Positions 56,561-64,000 of a stretch of DNA of 64,000 bases are shown in pieces. The DNA comes from Caenorhabditis elegans (lineage: Eukaryota > Nematoda > Chromadorea > Rhabditida > Rhabditidae): assembly GCF_000002985.6 (NCBI RefSeq), contig NC_003279.8, positions 1,240,001-1,304,000 on the forward strand, given 5' to 3'. Under the pieces are notes generated by a model, which worked only from the letters and a program-made list of their open reading frames with translations, made no database searches and was not told the DNA's origin. The translations under genes were made by a program, and so were the position numbers. Position 1 is the first letter of the stretch, and each line of letters begins with the position of its first letter.

Positions 56561-56879
56561 ACCCACTTCATCACTTTTCAACTGTTAATCCCGTCGTTCT
56601 TATGACGTGGCACCCAGTCAGCCAAAAAAAAAGTTTCGTCCACTTATCTGTCAGACAAGCAGCCATAGAGACATCAAGCAATAGTGCTGAAATCTGAGAG
56701 ACGCAGAGATAAACGGGACGTCGTATTGGTCAAACAAAAAATCGCCACGAAAAAAAAAACAGCAGCAGAGAGAAGAGACGCAGAGAATCTGGGAAGGGAT
56801 TGAGGAAATGCATGTTTATAAACGTGCTGTTAGAGGTTTTTTCTAGAAAAAGAAATCGAGTTAGCCTCGGAATTCTCTT

Positions 56880-57522
56880 ACAAGGGAAGTCGAAAAACTG
56901 TACTCCGGACTTTGACATGCTATAGTTATTTTTCGATAAAAGAGTAAAAATAATGATCCCTCCAAAAAATTTAGCTGCCGCGGACCAGGTTCAGCAAAGT
57001 TATGACGTTTTGGAAGTGCCGAAAAAAATTCATTGGCCAAACCCTAGCAAAAAAACTTTCAAATTTTCAAAAAAAAAAAAATTTTCTGAAAGTTGATAAA
57101 AACTATTGTAACTTAATCAAAAATGTGAAAAACGTATATCATGCACGTTTTTTCTCCCCACGGACAAAAAACCACATTGCTTGATCTACATATCTTGAGC
57201 AAAATTCCAAAAATTACTTTTTTTGTAGATTAATTTTTGGGCTTTCTTGAGAGTTATGAGCTAAAACTTGCATGGCATATGTTTTTCACTGTTTGGAATA
57301 ATTTACAAATATTTTTTCCTCTTTTCAAAAAAAATTTTTTTTTTTTGAAATTTTTGAAATTTTTTAAAAGGGTGTTTCAGCCACTTTCAAAACGTCATAA
57401 CTTTGCTGAACCTGGTCCGCGGCAGCTAAATTTTTTGGAGGGATCATTATTTTCACTCTTTTATCGAAAAATAACTATAGCATGTCAAAGTCCGGAGTAC
57501 AGTTTTTCGACTTCCCTTGTTA
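56880..57522. repeat. ~640-base palindrome, AAGGGAAGTCGAAAAACTG family
   Basis: The left arm ACAAGGGAAGTCGAAAAACT, TACTCCGGACTTTGACATGC and AGCTGCCGCGGACCAGGTTC is mirrored on the right up to GACTTCCCTTGT. It sits exactly between two GGCCTAGAA minisatellite arrays. Confidence 0.88.
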
Positions 57523-58160
57523 GTGGCCTAGAACATCACTTGGTGACCTAGAATTTGACTTCGTGGCCTAGAATTTTTTTGGTGACCTAGAATATCACTT
57601 GGTGACCTATAATTTTTACTTGGTGGCCTAGAATATCACTTGGTGGTCTAGAATTTTTTTCGGCCTTTTAGAATTTTGCTTGATGTTCTAGAAATTCCTT
57701 TAGTGGCCTAAATTTTTACTTGGTGGCCTATAATTTTTTTGGTGGCCTAGAATTTTTTGGTAGCCTAGAAGTTTTTTTGGTGGTCTAGAATTTTTTGGTA
57801 GCCTAGAAGTTTTTTTGGTGCTCTAAAATTTTTGTTGGTGTCCTAGAATTTTTTTTGGTGTCCTAGAATTTTTTGGTGGTCTAAAATTTTTTGGTGTCCT
57901 AGAATTTTTTTTTGGTGGCCTACAATTTTTTCTGGTGGACTAGAATATCACTTGGTGGCCTATAATTTGATTTCGTGGCTTAGAATCTTTTGGTGGCCTA
58001 GAATATCACTTGTTGACCTAGAATTTGACTTGGTGTCCTAGAATTTTTTTTGGTGTCCTAGAATTTCACTTGATGTCCTAGAAATTCTTTCGGTGGCCTA
58101 AATTTTTACTTGGTGGCCTAGAAATTCATTTAGTGACCTAGAAATTCCCTGCATTGAGAA
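57522..58160. repeat. ~19-base minisatellite GGTGGCCTAGAATTTTTTT
   Basis: About thirty units with variable T-tract length and frequent ATCACTT or GACTT inserts. A looser continuation with TTTCTAGGCCACC on the other strand is at 58410-58645. Confidence 0.88.
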
Positions 58161-59239
58161 AAAGTCAGAATTTCCCCTAAATCTGTTTTTAATTTTTAGT
58201 TTTCTGGATTTTATGCATGAAAATCACAAAAAAAATAAATCCGAAAACTTTTGAACTTTTTTCAGTTGCAATGAATTTTTTATGTGATGCATGTCAGAAT
58301 TGACAACTAGAGAAAAAGCACCAAACTACTTTTTTTTAGAAGTTTAAAGTTTTTTCTTTGAGTTTAGACGTTTTAGATGGGAAAGTTTGAGTTTCCTCGG
58401 CCATGGTATGTGTATTCTAGGCCTCCCCATGTTTTCTGAGTAACCATAGGTATTTCTAGGCTACGGAATATTTTTTCTAGGTTACCTTGTCATTTCTAGG
58501 CCACCTATTCTCCCTAGGCGATCTTAAAAATTTCTAGTCAATATAAGTAATTTCTAAGCCATCCTCAAGAAATTTCTGGGCCATCACATCTTTTCTAGGT
58601 CATCCAATGTTTTCTAGGCCACCTCTTATATTTCTAGGCTACGTTTGAAATGAAAACCTTCAGCTGACAAATTGAAATGTCATTGAAAACTAACCGAAAA
58701 TGACGGAAGAAGCGAATGCGAATTTAGATTGGAATCTTTTTTTTGATTTATCTCATTTTCGTTTTTTTTTTTTGGTATTGCTTTTGGCACGAATCACTTT
58801 TTTAATTTTTTTAATTTTCCAAATTTCGAAAAAAATTCTTCCTAGTGCAACCGAGCACACTTTCAACCGTTTTTTTTTCTCAAAAAAACCGATATATTTT
58901 CGTTGACTTCTCACCTTTTCCCCTCTTTACACTTTATTCTTTGGCCTAAAAATTTCCATATTTCCATGACAAAACCTCTTTTCCTCTCTTCCTACCCGCC
59001 CTAAAAACTGATAACAGAATAGAATCGGCTGGCGGCAGGCGGGACGGTGTTAAAATTTTAAGACCACTCAAAAACCCCCATGTAAACACTTTTTAACACA
59101 ATTTTGTGTCCAAAAAAAAAAAAAAATTTCAACGTGGATTTTCATTAAAATCGATAAAATCGATAAAAATCAATAATAAGAATATTTTTGATAAATCAAA
59201 TTATTGATTTTTGGTATATTTTTAATTGCTCTGAATCAG

Positions 59240-59625
59240 GTGGGCGGCAAACGATTTGTTCCGGCAAATCGGCAAATCGGCAAATTGCCGGAATTGAACA
59301 TTTCCTGCAAATTGTGGTTCCGCACTTATTTTTTTGGCAAAATTGTACGCATGCTATGAATGTTCCTACACCTATTTTGAAAAGGAAGCAAATTCTATGA
59401 AAATATGTAGAAAAAACGAAACGAAAAAAATTCAAAAAGACACAGTTTTAAGTGTTTCCGCCTTATAAAATAACCCTCTAAACATTTCCGGCAAATCTGA
59501 TATCCGGCAAACGGCAAACCGGCAAATTGCCGGAATTGAAAAGTTCCGGCAAATCGGCAAACCGGCAATTTGCCGATTTGCCGAATTTGGCGACAAATAA
59601 ATTTGCCAAATCAAAAAACCCCTGC
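59240..59625. repeat. GGTGGGCGGCAAACG element with inverted ends
   Basis: The left end is GGTGGGCGGCAAACG, then CCGGCAAATCGGCAAATCGG. The middle has GAATGTTCCTACACCTATTT. The right end has GCCGATTTGCCGAATTTGGC and ACCCCTG. It is a sister of 35265-35625. Confidence 0.75.
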
Positions 59626-59639
59626 TCTGAATATTAATA

Positions 59640-61160
59640 ATTTTGGCAAAAAGTTCCAGTCATCAGTAGTTTCGAACATTAATAAACTTTCCAGACTTTA
59701 GAAAAAATCAATAATTTTGAAATAGTTTGAAAATCGATATTGTTAAGTTTTTAAAAAATCGATAACTTCAAAAGATTGAAAATCGAAATTCTCAAGTTTT
59801 TGAAAATTGATAATTTTTTTCTAAGAAAATTTCTAAAAATTTTGCAAAATCAATAATTTGAATAGCAATTGAAAAATCGATAATTTTCAAATTTTTTGTA
59901 AATGTAAAATCGATATTTTCAATCAACCTGAAAAATAAAAATTCCAAATTGAATAATATTGCAATTTTTGAAAAATCGATAAATTTTTTCACCTTGCCAT
60001 ATTTTTTTCCACCTGTTTTTTTTCCTTTTCATTAAATTTCACTTTTTTCCAATTCGCCATACGAATTACGAATTACATTCATATGTGAACATCATCATCA
60101 TCACTCACTCACTCATTTCACTAAAATGAACCTGTTTTTATGTGTATCTCTCTTTCTCTATTTATCTGCGTCTCTTATTTTCACGTACTCTCTCCCTCTC
60201 TCTCTCTTTTGCTTCGGAACTTGGTGGTCATGAGAAGCTTACAGTTGAATTTCGACAGTTGAAAAAAAAACTGTAAAATTCATTTAAAAAGCTTAGAGAC
60301 CTCACAACTCGTCGAGAATTATTAATTCCGGGGAATTTGAAACGAGCGGTTTTCTAAACTTTTGAATCAAAAAATTGGATTTCCATTTGTTTGTAATTTA
60401 ATGTAAGATACATAAATCACTAGGTCTCGTCACACTAGCCCGCCCCTCTTTCTGGAAAATCTCAAACACCTTTTCTGTGAGGTCTCCTTGCAAGTTTTAC
60501 TTCCTTTTTTTGTTGTTTTTCCAGATTTTTTTTTCGATTAATCCTTATCTAGATGAGCTCAAATCATTTGATCTCTGATTTTTTTCAATTTCCGAAAAAA
60601 TTCCACCTGCTATTTGCCCTTATCAAACTTCTGCGCAATCTCCAATTTTCTATTTGACCTATTTTTTAAAGGTCTACCTTGTTTTTATCTTGTAACAATT
60701 TTCTTTTTTTTTGGGTAAAAAAGTTAACATTTTTCTGTAGTTTTTTTGAGTTTGAAGTGGAATTTTTGGAAAAATAATTATTTTTTTATGGATTTTTTTA
60801 CAATTGTTCTGAATTTTTGATCTACAAATTTTTACATTTGCGCAAAATTCAAATACTAGATTTTGAAAAATTTATGGATCAATTTTTTTTAATTTTTGAC
60901 TTAAAAAATCTGGGGCCATATTCAAAAAAAAATCACAGAAACATTTGGCGCCAAATTCAAATTTTCTTCAAAAAATTTAGGCGGAAAACTTAAAGTTTCG
61001 AATTTTTTTAAAATTTCAATTTTTCAAAAAATTTTGAGCGAAATTCTTATTCTTATCTTAAAAATTGTTGTCGGTATTCCAAAAAATGTTCAAACAAAAA
61101 AAATTTACCGCCTAATTTATATTTTATTTTACAACCAATTGTGGCGCAATTTTTGAATTT
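59640..61160. other. Gene-free AT-rich stretch
   Basis: AAAATCGATAATTTT words recur at 59700-59990, as they do at 43560-43720 and 44300-44560. ATCATCATCATCACTCACTCA and CTCTCTCCCTCTCTCTCTC lie at 60090-60210 near a TCTGCGTCTC. No exon was recognised. Confidence 0.35.
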
Positions 61161-61167
61161 CAATTTT

Positions 61168-61316
61168 CACGTGGTGTCCCATTTTGGTTTGATCTACGTA
61201 GATCTACAAAAAATGCGGGAGTTCTCCACTGGTTTCGCATGGTTAAGAGCGTGCTGACGTCACTTTTTTTGGGCCAAGAATTTCCCGCACTTTTTGTAGA
61301 TCAAACCGTGATTTTA
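61168..61316 (+). repeat. CRE/E-box element copy
   Basis: Forward copy with a shortened centre (GCGGGAGTTCTCCACTGG). Confidence 0.82.
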
Positions 61317-61319
61317 ACA

Positions 61320-62380
61320 AATTATTTTGGCTCCAAATTAAAATAAAGCTCCCGCTGTCTGCGATTTCTGCCTGTACAATAACACGGTTTGTCCGATCGA
61401 AATGGGAACATACACACACACACACACAAATTGTCCATGTTTTCCCATTCTCCGCCAAACAGAAGCCCCCTTCCGCGTCACTGACAAACACAAACTGCTC
61501 TCTTGCTCAGACCGTTCATGAAAAGTTCTTCTTCTTCTTCTTCCGTACGGCCTCCCGCAATGACCAAATCCGGGTAACGAGTGAACACACAAACCGTTTC
61601 AAAGCATGGCCGGAGAAGAGAGAGAGAGAAGGCTTATCAGTTCTTTCTCTCTTTCTCTGCTAAACTCTCTCTACCTTGTCATGCTATTTTTCTATAGATA
61701 CCTAGTTCCTTTCATTTTGACTACAAATTTCGTCATGCTATTGGCTTTAGGAATTTTAGATTTTCAGTTTTTCAAATGACGCTGAAATCATCAATTGCTC
61801 ATAAGATCATAATTTTGGAAGTCGACCAAAAAGAAAATTTTTTTTTACTATTTTTGTGTTTTAATTTTATCTAATAACATGCCCACATTTTCAAAAAATT
61901 CGGCAATTTAACTAAACTTTGCCCAAAAAATTTGAACAATCTTGGGTTGTGAATTTGGAATTTTTGGCCATGACATAGTATTTTAAGCATGACTTATAGT
62001 TAAAGCCTTAAAAAATCACACAAAATACCCTATTATTTTTTTTTTAAGTGGAAAAAAATAATTCAAAATCCCTCAAAAATCCAACTTTTTTTTGGAAAAT
62101 TTGGCAACTTTAACCAAAACTTTTTTTATGATTGTGGCAAAATATGTTTAAATATAATTAGCAAAATGACCCAAAAAATATGTAAAATAATTTTTGAAAA
62201 ATAAAAAATAAAAAATAGTTTTAAAAAAAAATTTTTAATTTTTTTTTGGAAAAAAAAAGAAATTGGTTTTTTTTTGTTTTTTGGTTTTTTTGGTATTTTG
62301 ACGGAAAATCGATTTTTTGGTTTTTTTGTTTTTTTGGGACCAAAAAATCCAAAAAAAAGTTTACCGTGTCTAGTCTCGAC
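61320..62380. other. Single-copy promoter-like block then low-complexity DNA
   Basis: 61340-61680 has normal base composition, a CA repeat (61412-61427), CTTCTTCTTCTTCTTCC and AGAGAGAGAGAAGG. From 61850 on, A and T runs dominate. No exon was recognised. Confidence 0.3.
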
Positions 62381-62389
62381 TCGAGACTA

Positions 62390-62900
62390 TTCTGTATTAA
62401 AATACATTAAAACATGTATTTTAGCACAGTTCTGACGTCATAATGTATTTTAATACATTTTGCAACATTACTTGAATAAACCCATTAAAAATCACCTTAT
62501 AGTTAAGCATAACAAATTTTTTGGTTTTTTTTTGTTGGTTTTTTTTTTTTTTTTTTTTTTTGGGTTTTTTTGTTTTTCAAAAACTTCAATTTTTTGTTTT
62601 TTGGTCCAAAATTTTTTTTTGGTCCCAGCCCTGATAACCATGCACTACTCTACAACTTTAAGTTTTTTGAAATTTCCAATTGGCCTCTCCGATGGAACAA
62701 TTTAAATAAAATTGTTTTGCACTTTATGCACTTTTACTCCGCTAGCTCAGATCTTGGTTTATTTTAGAGATATCAAGAAATGTTAACTACATAAAAAAAG
62801 AAAAAGATATATTAAACATTTTCTTAGTTGGCAATTTTTTGGTTAAGCCAAGTTGAGCCGAGATATAAGTTGTCAAAGTTGAGTGAGATTTTTCCGGTTG
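62390..62900. repeat. Degenerate dispersed repeats and a long T run
   Basis: 62390-62485 resembles the GGGTTATTCAAGTAAT element. 62520-62560 is almost all T with GG islands. 62745-62890 resembles the GCACCCGACTACTTAACT family (GAGATATAAGTTGTCAAAGT). Confidence 0.5.
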
Positions 62901-63535
62901 ATGCATCATGTTTGATAACTTTTCCAATAGGACTTCTGACTTTTTTTCAATTAATTCTAATTATATTTTCACTCTTTGCTTGACGGATATGGAAATCGAA
63001 ATGGAAATAGAAATTAATTTGATTTTATTAAATTCAAACATTCGTTTTGATAAGCTTAATCATGGGGACAAAAGATGCGCGCGCTTATCATTCATTTTGT
63101 CACCATCGTCCTTTTGTGTGATATCTTCTTCTTTTTTCCCCCATTTTAGACTTTTTCGAAAAATGTTCAAGCTTAAATTGTATCGATTTTATGAGAAAAT
63201 AACATTTTGAATTTAAAAAAAAAGTAGAATTTGATAAAACTCTATATTTATTTTCTGAAATTTAAATTCTCGGTTTTGATCTTTCAATAAACAATAGGTT
63301 CAAAGAAGTTTTAATTTTTCTTAGTTTGAAAATCGATCAAACAGTTCTTCCGGAAAACTATTAAATTCAAAATATTTCAAAATGGCAATATTTTTTAATA
63401 GATTTTAAAGAATCAATAAAGTTAAATTTTTCCGAAAATCGATAATTTAGGAAAACTACTAACTGAAAATCAATAACTTTTAAATTTTTTCCAAACATTG
63501 ACAAACAATTTAGTGAAAAATCTGTAACTTTCACG

Positions 63536-63752
63536 GGGTTCTCATTGAATTTTTCGCGCTCCATTAACAACCTGCCGGACAACGCGTGGGAAAGTGTCGT
63601 GTACTCCACACGGACAAATAAATTTAGTTTCACAACTAAAATCGAGCCGCGACGCGACACGCAACACGCCGTAAATCTACCCCAAATATGGCCGAGCCAA
63701 AATGGCCTAGTTCGGCAAAAACTCTTCCATTTCAATTTGGGAAGCCTGAAAC
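63536..63752. repeat. GAGCCGCGACGCGACACGC element, copy 5
   Basis: Near the right edge. It keeps AACGCGTGGGAAAGTGTCGT and the GCCTAGTTCGGCAAA block. Confidence 0.8.
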
Positions 63753-64000
63753 CCGTGTAGAGTTTAAAGAATCAATAATTCGAAAATTCGAAAAGTCAAT
63801 TAGTTAAATTTTTCGGAAAATCGATATTTAACTTCTAAATTTTTTCCAAAAATTGACAAGCAATTTAGTGAAAAATCTGTAACTTTTGAATAAATAAATA
63901 GAGTAGAGTATGTACGTACGTCCAAAATATTCGATAAATCGGATATTTTGAAGTTTCCGGAAATTATCGATTTTTAAAACTAAAAATCAAATAATGGCTA

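Noticed and set aside
58700..58906. ATG frame beginning MTEEANANLDWNLFF
   Set aside because: It runs into T-rich hydrophobic text and stops, with no donor or downstream exon.

Overview
The window is nuclear DNA of a nematode, almost certainly Caenorhabditis elegans. It is AT-rich and has no prokaryotic gene packing. Exons are short and bounded by TTTTCAG acceptors and GTAAGT-type donors. Introns and intergenic DNA are filled with palindromic repeats, minisatellites and short non-autonomous elements, and one stretch resembles the C. elegans telomere unit TTAGGC. The genes and their order agree with my memory of the left arm of chromosome I (herc-1 next to grh-1); I could not check that placement.

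Four protein genes are supported, and in each the reading frame stays open and in phase across every splice. (1) Positions 1100-14499 (+) hold the last seven exons of a HERC-type HECT ubiquitin ligase, complete through the catalytic cysteine and the stop; its N-terminal part lies left of the window. (2) Positions 14777-18113 (+) hold a two-exon nucleoside diphosphate kinase of the NME6 type. It starts only 277 bases after the HECT stop, behind two tandem TTTCAG acceptors, so the two genes look like an operon. (3) Positions 28154-19489 (-) hold grh-1, the Grainyhead/CP2 transcription factor, 563 aa. It carries two tandem 58-base exons that can only be used one at a time. (4) Positions 42104-47834 (+) hold a Rab effector with an N-terminal Rab-binding helix, a four-CxxC zinc finger and, through a less certain 3' part, one divergent C2 domain.

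The rest is mostly repeats. Introns of the HECT and NDK genes carry 500-800 base palindromes. grh-1 introns carry repeated copies of a ~180-base element with TGACGTCA in its middle and CACGTG at its ends. Upstream of grh-1, 28.2-42.1 kb is a 14 kb gene-free stretch. It contains a GC-rich island (about 30.95-31.30 kb) that looks like the grh-1 promoter and 5' UTR exon, a cluster of Grainyhead-like ACCGG sites, a 930-base palindrome and a 19-base minisatellite. The 16 kb at the right end (47.9-64 kb) shows no convincing exon; it is minisatellites, dispersed repeats, the telomere-like tract and promoter-like GAGACGCAGA motifs.

No tRNA, rRNA, CRISPR array, transposase gene or viral gene was recognised.
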